From positions 62,001-126,000 of the forward strand of contig NZ_CAJYES010000190.1 in the NCBI RefSeq assembly GCF_913773995.1: DNA of 64,000 nucleotides, read 5' to 3'. The notes beneath the pieces are model-generated. The model saw nothing but the letters and a program-made list of their open reading frames with translations. It had not been told where the DNA came from and ran no database searches. This DNA is from an uncultured Pseudacidovorax sp. Its GTDB lineage: Bacteria; Pseudomonadota; Gammaproteobacteria; Burkholderiales; Burkholderiaceae_C. Position 1 is the first letter of the stretch; every line of letters begins with the position of its first letter. A program made the translations under genes and the position numbers. Positions 35,716 to 44,171 of this stretch are shown here, one piece after another.

Positions 35716-37212
35716 TCAGGCCGCCCGCTCCGCGCTCTCCCGCGCCACTGCATAGCGCTCCAGCGTCTGCTGCCGCGCCTCGCCATGGTCCACCACCGGC
35801 GCTGGATAGTCGTGCCCGATGCGCAGCCCGGCGGCCTGCAGTTCGACGGGCTTGGCCAGCCACGGCGCATGGATCATCTTGTTCGACAGCCTGGCGAGCT
35901 CGGGCACATAGCGGCGGATGAACTTGCCATCCGGGTCGAAGCGCTCGCTCTGCGTCACCGGGTTGAAGATGCGGAAGTAGGGCTGTGCGTCGCAGCCGCT
36001 CGAACTGGCCCACTGCCAGCCGCCATTGTTGGAGGCGAACTCGAAGTCGTTCAGGTGTTCGGCGAAAAAGGCCTCGCCGCGGCGCCAGTCCAACCCCAGG
36101 TCCTTGCACAGGAAGCTTGCGGTCACCATGCGCAGCCGGTTGTGCATGTAGCCCGACTGCACCAGCTGGCGCATGCCGGCGTCCACCAGCGGATAGCCGG
36201 TGCGGCCCTCGCACCAGGCGGCGAAGAGCTGGTCGGCATGCTTGCCGTGGTGCCAGCGGATGCGGTCGTACTCGGGCTTGTAGCTCTTGCCCTCGGCCAG
36301 GTCGGGACGGTGGGCCAGCACCTGGGCATAGAAGTCGCGCCAGATCAGCTCGCCCAGCCAGGTGGCGGCGCCGCGGCTGCCGTTGCCGGCCAGGGCATGG
36401 GCGGTGGCCGCCGCCTCGCGGATGGACAGCGTGCCGAAGCGCAGGTGCACGCCCAGGTAGCTGGGACCGCGCACGGCGGGAAAGTCGCGCGTGCTGTCGT
36501 AGCGGTCGATGCGGCCGACGAATTCGTCGAAGAGCTGCCGCGCGCCGGCCATGCCGCCGCCCAGGCCCAGCTCGTGCAGGTTGGTGGGCTCGAAGCCCAG
36601 CTCGGCCAGGGCCGGCACCTCGGTGCGGTGCTCGGCCGGCGTGGGGATGAGGGCGTCGGCGTAGCGCTCCACCGGGTAGGGGCTCAGGTAGAAGGCGTCT
36701 TCCGCCTTGGCCATCCACGCGCGCTTGTAGGGCGTGAACACCGAATAGACGCCGCCGGCCTGGGTCAGTACCTCGTCCCGCTCGAAGACCACATGGTCCT
36801 TGAAGGTCTGGAAGCTCACGCCCGCATTGGCCAGGGCGCCGAGCACCTGGGCGTCGCGGTCCAGCGCGGCGGGCTCGTCGTCACGGTTGGCGAAGACGGC
36901 CTGTACCTCCAGCTGGCGGGCGAGGGGGGCGATGTCTTCCTCGGCCACGGCATGGCGCACCACCAGGTCACCGCCCATGCCGCGCAGGGCGGCCTGCAAC
37001 TGCAACACCGACTCCTGGATGAACTCGACCCGCCGGTCCCGGCGGGGCAGGGCGTCGAGGATCGCCCGGTCGAAGACGAAGGCGCAGACCACCTCGCGGC
37101 AGCTGCGCAGCGCGTGGTAGAGCGCCGCGTTGTCCTGCACCCGCAGGTCGCGCCGGAACCACATGAGCCCCCGGGCGAAGGGCTTGTCGACGGCCACTAA
37201 AATTGGAGGCAT
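35716..37212 (-). CDS. phrB: Deoxyribodipyrimidine photolyase
   Basis: A 498-aa DNA photolyase that repairs cyclobutane pyrimidine dimers with light. N-terminal antenna domain: 'RGLMWFRRDLRVQDNAALYHAL'. C-terminal FAD domain: 'GRTGYPLVDAGMRQLVQSGYMHNRLRMVTASFLCKDLGLDWRRGEAFFAEHLNDFEFASNNGGWQWASSSGCDAQPYFRIFNP', which includes the conserved Trp electron-transfer residues. The ATG at 37212 abuts the divergent algH start at 37213; an internal ATG at 37164 is an alternative start but would cut into the first beta strand. Confidence 0.93.
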   Translation of the reverse strand: MPPILVAVDKPFARGLMWFRRDLRVQDNAALYHALRSCREVVCAFVFDRAILDALPRRDRRVEFIQESVLQLQAALRGMGGDLVVRHAVAEEDIAPLARQLEVQAVFANRDDEPAALDRDAQVLGALANAGVSFQTFKDHVVFERDEVLTQAGGVYSVFTPYKRAWMAKAEDAFYLSPYPVERYADALIPTPAEHRTEVPALAELGFEPTNLHELGLGGGMAGARQLFDEFVGRIDRYDSTRDFPAVRGPSYLGVHLRFGTLSIREAAATAHALAGNGSRGAATWLGELIWRDFYAQVLAHRPDLAEGKSYKPEYDRIRWHHGKHADQLFAAWCEGRTGYPLVDAGMRQLVQSGYMHNRLRMVTASFLCKDLGLDWRRGEAFFAEHLNDFEFASNNGGWQWASSSGCDAQPYFRIFNPVTQSERFDPDGKFIRRYVPELARLSNKMIHAPWLAKPVELQAAGLRIGHDYPAPVVDHGEARQQTLERYAVARESAERAA

Positions 37213-37836
37213 ATGTCCGTCGATTCTGCCCTGACCAATCTCACGCATCACTTCCTCATCGCGATGCCGGGCATGCAGGACCAGGCCTTCAGCCGCAGCG
37301 TCGTCTACCTGTGCGAGCACGGCGAGCGCGGCGCGCTGGGGTTGATCATCAACAAGCCGAGCGACATCGACCTCAAGGGCCTGTTCCAGAAGATCGAACT
37401 GCGCCTGGCGCGCCCCGACCTCGACGATGCCCCCGTCTTCCAGGGGGGACCGGTGCAGACCGAACGCGGCTTCGTGCTGCATGAGCCCGTCGTGGGCGAG
37501 GACACCACCGGCGCCCCGCCGGCCGACGACGGCAAGCCGCAGTCGGTCTACGCCTCCACCATGACCATCCCCGGCGGCCTGGAGATGACCACCTCCAAGG
37601 ACGTGCTGGAGGCCATGGCCACCGGTGCCGGCCCGCGCAAGGTGCTGGTCACCCTGGGCTATTCGTCGTGGGAGCAGGGCCAGCTCGAATCCGAGATCGC
37701 CGAGAACGCCTGGCTCACCGTGGGCGCCGACCCGGCCGTCATCTTCGACACGCCGGTGGAGCAGCGCTATGACAAGGCCCTGTCGCTGCTCGGCCTGGCT
37801 GCCTGGACCCTGTCGCCGGAAGCCGGCCATGCCTGA
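37213..37836 (+). CDS. algH: YqgE/AlgH family protein
   Basis: A 207-aa protein: 'LTHHFLIAMPGMQDQAFSRSVVYLCEHGERGALGLIINKPSDIDLKGLFQKI', 'VFQGGPVQTERGFVLHEP' and 'VTLGYSSWEQGQLESEIAENAWLTV' are the conserved blocks of the family. AlgH/YqgE is a conserved protein of unclear function, implicated as a regulator of alginate in Pseudomonas. GGAGG lies just before ATG 37213, inside the first codons of the divergent photolyase gene. It overlaps ruvX by 8 bases, as usual in proteobacteria. Confidence 0.93.
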   Translation: MSVDSALTNLTHHFLIAMPGMQDQAFSRSVVYLCEHGERGALGLIINKPSDIDLKGLFQKIELRLARPDLDDAPVFQGGPVQTERGFVLHEPVVGEDTTGAPPADDGKPQSVYASTMTIPGGLEMTTSKDVLEAMATGAGPRKVLVTLGYSSWEQGQLESEIAENAWLTVGADPAVIFDTPVEQRYDKALSLLGLAAWTLSPEAGHA

Positions 37837-38239
37837 GAACGTCGACGTCCCCGCGCACTTCCAGAGCTTCCTCGCCTTCGACTTCGGCCTCAAGCGCACC
37901 GGTGTGGCCAGCGGCAACCGCCTGCTGCGCAACGCCACGCCGCAGGCCACGATCAAGGCCGAGGGCGACGCCCGCTTCGTGCAGATCCAGACCCGCATCC
38001 GCGAATGGCAGCCCGACGCGCTGGTGGTGGGCGTGCCCTACCACCCCGATGGCGCCGCGCACGACAACACCCGCGCCGCCCAGCGCTTTGCCCGCCAGCT
38101 GCACGGCCGCTTCGGCCTGACGGTCTACCAGGTGGACGAGCGCTACAGCACCACCGAGGCCATCGCCTCCGGCGCGCGCGACGCCGACGCCGCCAGCGCC
38201 TGCATCATCCTTGAACAATTCCTGAGGAACCTTCCGTGA
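37829..38239 (+). CDS. ruvX: Putative pre-16S rRNA nuclease RuvX/YqgF
   Basis: A 136-aa RNase H-fold nuclease involved in 16S rRNA 5'-end maturation: 'FLAFDFGLKRTGVASGNRLL' with the catalytic Asp, 'WQPDALVVGVPYHPDGAAHDNT', and 'TVYQVDERYSTTEAIASGARDADAASACIILEQFL'. It follows algH with an 8-base overlap and its stop overlaps the pyrR start (GTGA), so the three genes are translationally linked. Confidence 0.93.
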   Translation: MPENVDVPAHFQSFLAFDFGLKRTGVASGNRLLRNATPQATIKAEGDARFVQIQTRIREWQPDALVVGVPYHPDGAAHDNTRAAQRFARQLHGRFGLTVYQVDERYSTTEAIASGARDADAASACIILEQFLRNLP

Positions 38240-38733
38240 ACGCATTGCCCGATGCCGAGGGGCTCTACCAGACGCTGCTGGCCGGCGTGAAGCCGCTGAT
38301 GCGCGACCACACCCGCCTGGTGGGCGTGACCTCCGGCGGCGCCTGGCTGGTCGAGCGGCTGCAGAAAGACCTGGGCCTGGCCGGCGCGCCCGGCGTCATC
38401 TCCTCCGCGATGCACCGCGACGACTTCGCCCGCCGCGGCATGGCCGCCAGCGCGCAGACGCAACTGCCCTTCGACGTCGACGGCAGCGATGTGCTGCTGC
38501 TGGACGACGTGCTCTACACCGGCCGCACCATCCGCGCGGTGCTCAACGAGCTGTTCGACTTCGGCCGTCCGGCCTGCGTGCGGCTCGCGGTGATGGTGGA
38601 CCGGGGCGGGCGCGAGCTGCCGGTGGCGGCGGACTTCGCGGCGGCCCATCTCACGCTGCCCGACACGCAACTGCTGGCGCTCGCCCGGGGCAACGATGGC
38701 AGCCTGCGTTTCAACGTTGAGGAGCAGGCCTGA
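38236..38733 (+). CDS. pyrR: PyrR, bifunctional pyrimidine operon regulator/uracil phosphoribosyltransferase
   Basis: A 165-aa PRTase-fold protein: '[20 protein letters not shown]', the PRPP-binding '[22 protein letters not shown]', and '[31 protein letters not shown]' match PyrR. Starts with GTG 38236 overlapping the ruvX stop; ends by sharing one base with the pyrB ATG. In gram-positive bacteria PyrR attenuates pyr transcription; in this group its regulatory role is less certain. Confidence 0.92.
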   Translation: MNALPDAEGLYQTLLAGVKPLMRDHTRLVGVTSGGAWLVERLQKDLGLAGAPGVISSAMHRDDFARRGMAASAQTQLPFDVDGSDVLLLDDVLYTGRTIRAVLNELFDFGRPACVRLAVMVDRGGRELPVAADFAAAHLTLPDTQLLALARGNDGSLRFNVEEQA

Positions 38734-39695
38734 TGCTCTACAAACGCAATCCCCAGCTCAACAAGAACGGCGAGCTGATCCACCTGCTGTCCATCGAGGG
38801 CCTGCCCAAGGCCATCGTCACGCAGATCCTGGACACCGCCGCCAACTTCGTCAGCGTGAGCGACCGCGAGGTCAAGAAGGTGCCGCTGCTGCGCGGCAAG
38901 AGCGTGTTCAACCTCTTCTTCGAGAACAGCACGCGCACCCGCACCACCTTCGAGATCGCGGCCAAGCGGCTGTCGGCCGACGTCATCAACCTCGACATCG
39001 CCCGCAGCTCCACCGCCAAGGGCGAGACGCTGCTGGACACCATCGCCAACCTGAGCGCGATGGCGGCCGACCTGTTCGTGGTGCGGCACAGCGAATCGGG
39101 CGCGCCCTACCTGATCGCGCAGCATGTGGCGCCGCATGTGCACGTCATCAATGCCGGCGATGGCCGGCATGCGCACCCCACGCAGGGGCTGCTCGACATG
39201 TACACCATCCGCCACTACAAGAAGGACTTCTCCAACCTGACGGTGGCCATCGTGGGCGACGTGCTGCATTCGCGCGTGGCCCGTTCCGACATCCACGCGC
39301 TGACCACGCTAGGCGCCGCCGAGGTGCGTGTGGTGGGCCCGCGCACCCTGGTGCCGGGCGACCTGGCGCCGATGGGCGTCAAGGTCTTCCACAAGCTCGA
39401 AGAGGGCATCAAGGACTGCGACGTGGTCATCATGCTGCGCCTTCAGAACGAGCGCATGAGCGGCGCGCTTCTGCCGTCGAGCCAGGAGTACTTCAAGACC
39501 TACGGCCTCACGCCCGAGAAGCTGCAGCTGGCCAAGCCCGACGCCATCGTGATGCACCCGGGGCCCATCAACCGCGGTGTGGAGATCGCCTCGGAGGTGG
39601 TGGACGGCAAGCAGAGCGTGATCCTGCCGCAGGTGACCTTCGGCATCGCGGTCCGCATGGCCGTCATGAGCATCGTGGCAGGTAACGAAGCATGA
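38733..39695 (+). CDS. pyrB: Aspartate carbamoyltransferase catalytic subunit
   Basis: A 320-aa enzyme making N-carbamoyl-aspartate from carbamoyl phosphate and aspartate. The carbamoyl phosphate motif '[14 protein letters not shown]' (S66-T-R-T-R) and '[17 protein letters not shown]' are clear, as is the aspartate-binding '[11 protein letters not shown]'. A dihydroorotase-like gene lacking metal ligands follows, so the enzyme is probably the dodecameric class A PyrB-PyrC' complex of Pseudomonas type, with no PyrI. Confidence 0.96.
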   Translation: MLYKRNPQLNKNGELIHLLSIEGLPKAIVTQILDTAANFVSVSDREVKKVPLLRGKSVFNLFFENSTRTRTTFEIAAKRLSADVINLDIARSSTAKGETLLDTIANLSAMAADLFVVRHSESGAPYLIAQHVAPHVHVINAGDGRHAHPTQGLLDMYTIRHYKKDFSNLTVAIVGDVLHSRVARSDIHALTTLGAAEVRVVGPRTLVPGDLAPMGVKVFHKLEEGIKDCDVVIMLRLQNERMSGALLPSSQEYFKTYGLTPEKLQLAKPDAIVMHPGPINRGVEIASEVVDGKQSVILPQVTFGIAVRMAVMSIVAGNEA

Positions 39696-39817
39696 AATGG
39701 CGCCCGCTCGGCTACTGCGCGCGCCGATCTTGCGCCTGCGCTGCTCGCCGTACATGAGTACGGCTGCGCTGCTCGGCACAAGCTCGACGCGCTCGCTACG
39801 CCGCTCGGACGCCATTT
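39695..39817. repeat. Structured palindromic spacer element between pyrB and pyrC'
   Basis: About 120 bases bounded by AAATGGCG (39695-39702) and CGCCATTT (39810-39817), with a central perfect stem GCCGTAC-ATGA-GTACGGC (39747-39764) and a TGCGCTGCTC direct repeat on either side of it. Similar intergenic elements are frequent in Comamonadaceae (recalled, not searched). It separates genes that are otherwise tightly packed. Confidence 0.7.
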
Positions 39818-39833
39818 GCTGATGGGAAGAATG

Positions 39834-41117
39834 ATGAATACGTTGATCCAACACGGCCGGGTGATCGATCCGGCCTCGGGCCTTGATGGCGTGGCTGACG
39901 TGGCCATCGCCGATGGCCGCATCGCCGGCATCGGCGAGGTGCCTGCTGGCTTCAACGCCGAGCGCACCATCGATGCGAGCGGCTGCCTGGTGCTGCCCGG
40001 CCTGGTCGACCTGGCCGCGCGTCTGCGTGAGCCCGGCTACGAGCACGAAGGCATGCTCGAAAGCGAAATGGCCGCGGCCGTAGCCGGCGGCGTGACCAGC
40101 CTGGTCTGCCCGCCCGACACCGACCCGGTGCTCGACGAGCCCGGCCTGGTCGAGATGCTCAAGTTCCGCGCCGAGAAGCTGCAGAAGGCCCGCCTCTTTC
40201 CGCAAGGCGCGCTCACGCGCGGCCTCAAGAGCGAGGTGCTGACCGAGATGGCCGAGCTGACCGAGGCCGGCTGTATCGGCTTCGGCCAGGCCGAGGTGCC
40301 GCTGTCCGGCAACGTGGTGCTGCAGCGCTCGCTGCAGTACGCCAGCACCTTCGGCTACACCGTGTGGCTGCGCCCGCAGGACCGCGACCTGGGCAAGGGC
40401 GTGGCCGCCAGCGGGGCCCTGGCTACGCGCATGGGCCTGTCGGGCGTGCCCGTGGCCGCCGAGACCATCGCCCTGTTCACCATCTTCGAGATGATGAAGA
40501 CCACCGGCGCCCGCGTGCACCTGTGCCGCCTGTCGAGCGCGGCCGGCGTGCAGCTGGTGCGCGAGGCCAAGGCGGCAGGCCTGCCGGTGAGCTGCGACGT
40601 CAGCATCAACTCGCTGCATCTGGCCGACACCGACATCGGCTTCTTCGACAGCCGCGCGCGCCTGACGCCGCCGCTGCGCCAGCAGCGCGACCGCGATGCG
40701 CTGTCGGCCGCGCTGGCCGACGGCACCATCGACGCGCTGGTCTCCGACCACACGCCGGTCGAGGCCGATGCCAAGACCCTGCCTTTCGCCGAGAGCGAGC
40801 CCGGCGCCACCGGCCTGGAGCTGCTGCTTCCCCTGGCCCTGTTATGGGCGGAGCGCAGTGGCGCCGGACTGTCGCGCGCCGTGCAGGCCATCACCCAGGC
40901 GCCGGCGCGCCTCCTGGGGGAGACCGGCGCGCAACTCGGCCGCCTGGCCGTGGGCGGCCCTGCTGACGTGGTGGTGGCCGACCCGCGCCGCGAATGGCAA
41001 GTGCTGCCCGAGGCGCTGCGCAGCCAGGGCAAGCACACGCCCTTCGCCGGCCACGCGCTGGGGGGTGCCGTGCGCGCGACCTTCGTGGGCGGACAGCTGG
41101 TGCACGAGGCCGCCTGA
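39834..41117 (+). CDS. pyrX: Non-catalytic dihydroorotase-like subunit of aspartate carbamoyltransferase (PyrC')
   Basis: The 427-aa product has the dihydroorotase fold: 'IDPASGLDGVADVAIADGRIAGIG', 'GCLVLPGLVDLAARLREPGYEHEGMLESE', 'ALVSDHTPVEADAKTLPFAESEPGATGLELLLPL', 'GRLAVGGPADVVVADP'. The metal motif H-x-H that normally precedes 'LREPG' is replaced by A61 and R63, so it should be inactive. In Pseudomonas such a PyrC' is a structural partner of PyrB. A true pyrC must lie elsewhere. ATG 39834 or 39831 is the start, with GGGAAG upstream. Confidence 0.88.
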   Translation: MNTLIQHGRVIDPASGLDGVADVAIADGRIAGIGEVPAGFNAERTIDASGCLVLPGLVDLAARLREPGYEHEGMLESEMAAAVAGGVTSLVCPPDTDPVLDEPGLVEMLKFRAEKLQKARLFPQGALTRGLKSEVLTEMAELTEAGCIGFGQAEVPLSGNVVLQRSLQYASTFGYTVWLRPQDRDLGKGVAASGALATRMGLSGVPVAAETIALFTIFEMMKTTGARVHLCRLSSAAGVQLVREAKAAGLPVSCDVSINSLHLADTDIGFFDSRARLTPPLRQQRDRDALSAALADGTIDALVSDHTPVEADAKTLPFAESEPGATGLELLLPLALLWAERSGAGLSRAVQAITQAPARLLGETGAQLGRLAVGGPADVVVADPRREWQVLPEALRSQGKHTPFAGHALGGAVRATFVGGQLVHEAA

Positions 41118-41157
41118 GCGGCACGCCGGCTTCCTTCGCGTCCGTCGACCGACACCC

Positions 41158-41913
41158 ATGCCCCGATCCCTCATCGCGCTGGGCCGCCTCGTGCGGCTGC
41201 TGGCCCATGCCCTGCGGGGCTGGTGGATCATCCGCCGCCGCTTCGACGCGCTGGATGCGCCGGCGCGGGCCGATCAGGTGGAGCGCTGGGCCCAGCGCGC
41301 GCTGCAATTGCTGGGCATCCGCCTGGTGGTGCGCGGGCCCGTGCCCCAGACGGGGCCGGTGCTCGTGGTGGCCAACCATGTCTCGTGGCTGGACATCATG
41401 ACCTTGCATGCGGCCCGCCATGTGCGCTTCGTTTCCAAGTCGGCCGTGCGGCACTGGCCGCTGATCGGCACGCTGGCCACCGGCGCCGGCACGCTCTACA
41501 TCGAGCGCGAAAAGCGCCGCGATGCGCTGCGCGTGGCACACCACATGGCGGAGGCGCTGCGCGCGGGCGACCGCATCGCCGTCTTCCCCGAAGGCACCAC
41601 CAGCGACGGCCGCGGCCTGCTGCCCTTCCATGCCAACCTGCTGCAGTCGGCCATCTCGGCCGATGCGCCGGTGCAGCCGGTGGCGCTTCGTTTCCTGGAT
41701 GCCGCCACGGGCGACGTGAGCTTTGCGCCCGTCTACGTCGACGACGACACCTTGATCAGCTCGCTCTGGCGCACCCTGCGCGCGCCACCGCTGGTGGCCG
41801 TGGTGCAGTTCGGCGAGCCCCAGAGCCCCGAGGGCCGCGACCGCCGCGGCTGGGCCCAGAGCCTGCATGCGGACGTGCTGGCCCTGCGCGGCGAGGCCGG
41901 CCGCTTGGGTTAA
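41158..41913 (+). CDS. 1-acyl-sn-glycerol-3-phosphate acyltransferase (PlsC family)
   Basis: A 251-aa membrane-associated acyltransferase: 'VVANHVSWLDIMTLHAA' carries the catalytic NHx4D motif, 'GTLYIEREKRRDA' block II, 'IAVFPEGTTSDGRGLLPFHANLL' block III and 'APVQPVALRFLD' block IV. It probably makes phosphatidic acid or ornithine-lipid-like products. Located 40 bases after pyrC' and 48 bases before tRNA-Arg. Confidence 0.9.
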   Translation: MPRSLIALGRLVRLLAHALRGWWIIRRRFDALDAPARADQVERWAQRALQLLGIRLVVRGPVPQTGPVLVVANHVSWLDIMTLHAARHVRFVSKSAVRHWPLIGTLATGAGTLYIEREKRRDALRVAHHMAEALRAGDRIAVFPEGTTSDGRGLLPFHANLLQSAISADAPVQPVALRFLDAATGDVSFAPVYVDDDTLISSLWRTLRAPPLVAVVQFGEPQSPEGRDRRGWAQSLHADVLALRGEAGRLG

Positions 41914-41961
41914 AGTCGCGGGCCTGCCGCCGGCCTCCCACGGCCCGCGGCCAGTGCCCCG

Positions 41962-42036
41962 GTCCCTATAGTTCAATGGATAGAACGGCCCCCTCCTAAG
42001 GGGCAGATGCAGGTTCGATTCCTGCTGGGGGCACCA
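41962..42036 (+). tRNA. tRNA-Arg (anticodon CCT)
   Basis: A 75-base cloverleaf: acceptor GTCCCTA pairs with TGGGGGC (one G-T pair at each end), D-loop AGTTCAATGGATA, anticodon stem CCCC/GGGG with loop CTCCTAA giving anticodon CCT, T-arm GCAGGTTCGATTCCTGC, discriminator A and encoded CCA. It is followed by a P4-type integrase gene, and its 3' half is the likely integration site. Confidence 0.95.
42012..42036 (+). other. Candidate attL core (3' end of tRNA-Arg)
   Basis: P4-type integrases insert into tRNA 3' ends and recreate the tRNA. The integrase gene starts 162 bases beyond this tRNA. No second copy of this 3' segment was found by eye up to the end of the window, so the right border is unconfirmed. 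Confidence 0.55.
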
Positions 42037-42198
42037 CACCGAGACCTGCTGGCGACCAACGGTTGCCAATCTACGTCTAGTTGCCTCTGAACGGACGTGC
42101 TTTGTTGCACAACAATCGGCAACGGCAACTCACCCCAGCCAACGGATTCGACGGTAGTTCTGGCGGTACTTTAGAGGCCTGTGTGCGAAGATACCGTC

Positions 42199-43371
42199 AT
42201 GCCTTTGACCGACCTTGCATGCCGCAACGCCAAGCCCTCTGACAAGCCACGCAAGATGGCCGATGGCAGTGGCATGTACCTCCTCGTCAACAAGTCCGGC
42301 AAGTACTGGCGCTGGGACTATCGCTTCGCTGGCAAGCGCTTCACGATGGCGTTCGGCGTCTACCCAGAGGTCAGCCTCGTGCAGGCGCGAGAACGCCTGC
42401 AGCGGGAGCGAAAGACATTGAGTTCAGGTGTGAACCCGATGGTCCAGAAGAAGCTGTCTAAGCAGGCCGCAGACAGTGATGCCGTCAACACGTTCGAGGC
42501 CCTTACGAAAGAGTGGCTGGCTCATCAGGCGGGGCGCTGGGAGGCTGTAACGCTCCAGCGCACCCGTGCGTCGCTTGAAGCGGATGTCTACCCGGTAATC
42601 GGAGCGCTGCCTGCCACGTCGGTAACGCCACGCGTCGTCATGGACTTGGTCAAGGGAATCGAGAAGCGTGGCGCGTCGGAGGTCGCCATGCGTGTGCTCC
42701 AACGCATCAAGTCGGTTTACCGCTACGGTGTGACTCACATGCGAGTTGACAGCAATCCGATGGTCGACTTAGTGCCTTCCGACATCTTGCGCCCTCGCCG
42801 CGTGCAGCACCGGCCTGCCCTCTCAAAGCCGGAGCTACCGAATTTCGTTAGGCAACTGAACGACTACTCGGGAGATCCCCACACAGTCAACGGTCTGCGA
42901 CTTTTGCTGCTGACGGCCACAAGGCCGGGAGAGGTGCGTGGTGCGCGGTGGAGCGAGTTCGATTTGGAGTCGAGACAGTGGCGCATCCCGGCTGAGCGAA
43001 TGAAGATGCGCAGTGAGCACGTGGTGCCTCTGTCGACGCAGGCCGTGGAGGTAATCGAAGCGATGCGGCCTTTGAGCGGAACACGAGAACTTGTCTTTCC
43101 TAGTCCCTTCTATCCGAGCAAGCCATTGAGCGAAAACACATTCAACAGTGCCTTGGCGCGGATGGGTTACAAGAACTGCGCCACCGCCCATGGGTTTCGT
43201 GCGCTTTTTTCAACTATGGCGAACGAGCAAGGCTGGCCGCCGGATGTCATTGAACGGCAACTTGCGCACGTCGAAAGAAATCAGGCTCGAGCAGCTTACA
43301 ACCGCTCGACTTATCTGAAGCAACGTTCTGAGATGATGCAATGGTGGGCCAACCTAGTGTTTAAAGAATGA
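42199..43371 (+). CDS. P4-type tyrosine recombinase/integrase
   Basis: A 390-aa integrase: N-terminal DUF4102-like arm-binding region ('LTDLACRNAKPSDKPRKMADGSGMYLLVNKSGKYWRWDYRFAGKRFTMAFGVYPEVSL'), SAM-like core-binding region, and a catalytic domain with R242 ('TATRPGEVRGARW'), H331 and R334 ('AHGFRALFST'), H357 ('RQLAHVERN') and Y367 ('AAYNRSTYL'). It is oriented away from the adjacent tRNA-Arg, as usual for P4-type elements. ATG 42199 is chosen; a GTG at 42181 is also possible. Its stop overlaps the next gene by four bases. Confidence 0.95.
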   Translation: MPLTDLACRNAKPSDKPRKMADGSGMYLLVNKSGKYWRWDYRFAGKRFTMAFGVYPEVSLVQARERLQRERKTLSSGVNPMVQKKLSKQAADSDAVNTFEALTKEWLAHQAGRWEAVTLQRTRASLEADVYPVIGALPATSVTPRVVMDLVKGIEKRGASEVAMRVLQRIKSVYRYGVTHMRVDSNPMVDLVPSDILRPRRVQHRPALSKPELPNFVRQLNDYSGDPHTVNGLRLLLLTATRPGEVRGARWSEFDLESRQWRIPAERMKMRSEHVVPLSTQAVEVIEAMRPLSGTRELVFPSPFYPSKPLSENTFNSALARMGYKNCATAHGFRALFSTMANEQGWPPDVIERQLAHVERNQARAAYNRSTYLKQRSEMMQWWANLVFKE

Positions 43372-44171
43372 CGACAGACGAAAATCCGTTCTCAAAATTG
43401 TTCAAGAAAATTGAACTAAAGCACTCTAAAGCTAATACTAAATCCCTTCAATTTTTAATTGAGACAGTTAATTTTGAAATATCAGTGGTATATTCATATT
43501 TCAAGAACTGGATTGGTGAATACCACAAATGGGATGAAATCGAATGCCTAGATTTTTGCATAGGATGCTCAAAAATTGTCATTGAGAATCCTCAATTTTT
43601 TAAATTTGGAGAATTATCTTACGACGAATTTAATCCATACCTAAATTCTAATTTTAAATCAGACCGTTTTGTTAATGACTGGATAATTTGCTTTGAGGGT
43701 CTATTGCTGTCGATAAAAGCATTCACGTTGTTCAAAAAGAAAAAGGTCGTGACGTCGTTTCTTTTTCTTGCGGCTGCTCATCGTAGGCAGGGAACTCTGA
43801 ATTTTATTGGAAGAACCGACTTATCTCCAGAAATTCCCATATACAAAAACATTCAGTCATATCTAGCGCGTAAGTACGCTGCTAATGGGGCGAAAAAAAC
43901 TAATCAGCTGCGGGACGCAGCATACGCCATTGCAAGATCGAGGCGCTGGAAAAGTAGAGCGGCTGCAGTAAGGTATGTAATACAAGAATTAAACACAAAA
44001 GAGGAAGATCCAAGTCTGAATGAGGGCAAGCTGGTCCGGTGGCTTAAAGCTATAGATCACGAGGGCCACTGGCCGCCACCCAAGAAAGAAAAACAGAAAA
44101 AAGCGCTATTAGCCCTAGTGCCGAATGGCCTGCAGACCAACTGGTTGAACGCCAAGATAGACAGTGAATGA
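43368..44171 (+). CDS. AT-rich hypothetical protein overlapping the integrase gene
   Basis: A 267-aa protein I do not recognise. Its base composition is strikingly AT-rich compared with the whole window. The N-terminal half is hydrophobic/aromatic and probably helical ('FLIETVNFEISVVYSYFKNWIGEYHKWDEIECLDFCIGC', 'WIICFEGLLLSIKAFTLFKKKKVVTSFLFLAAA'); the C-terminal half is basic ('YAIARSRRWKSRAAAVRYVIQEL', 'WLKAIDHEGHWPPPKKEKQKKA') and resembles small DNA-binding tails seen in other mobile-element proteins. Its ATGA overlap with the integrase implies co-translation. A role in element maintenance, regulation or defence is open. Confidence 0.75.
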   Translation: MTTDENPFSKLFKKIELKHSKANTKSLQFLIETVNFEISVVYSYFKNWIGEYHKWDEIECLDFCIGCSKIVIENPQFFKFGELSYDEFNPYLNSNFKSDRFVNDWIICFEGLLLSIKAFTLFKKKKVVTSFLFLAAAHRRQGTLNFIGRTDLSPEIPIYKNIQSYLARKYAANGAKKTNQLRDAAYAIARSRRWKSRAAAVRYVIQELNTKEEDPSLNEGKLVRWLKAIDHEGHWPPPKKEKQKKALLALVPNGLQTNWLNAKIDSE

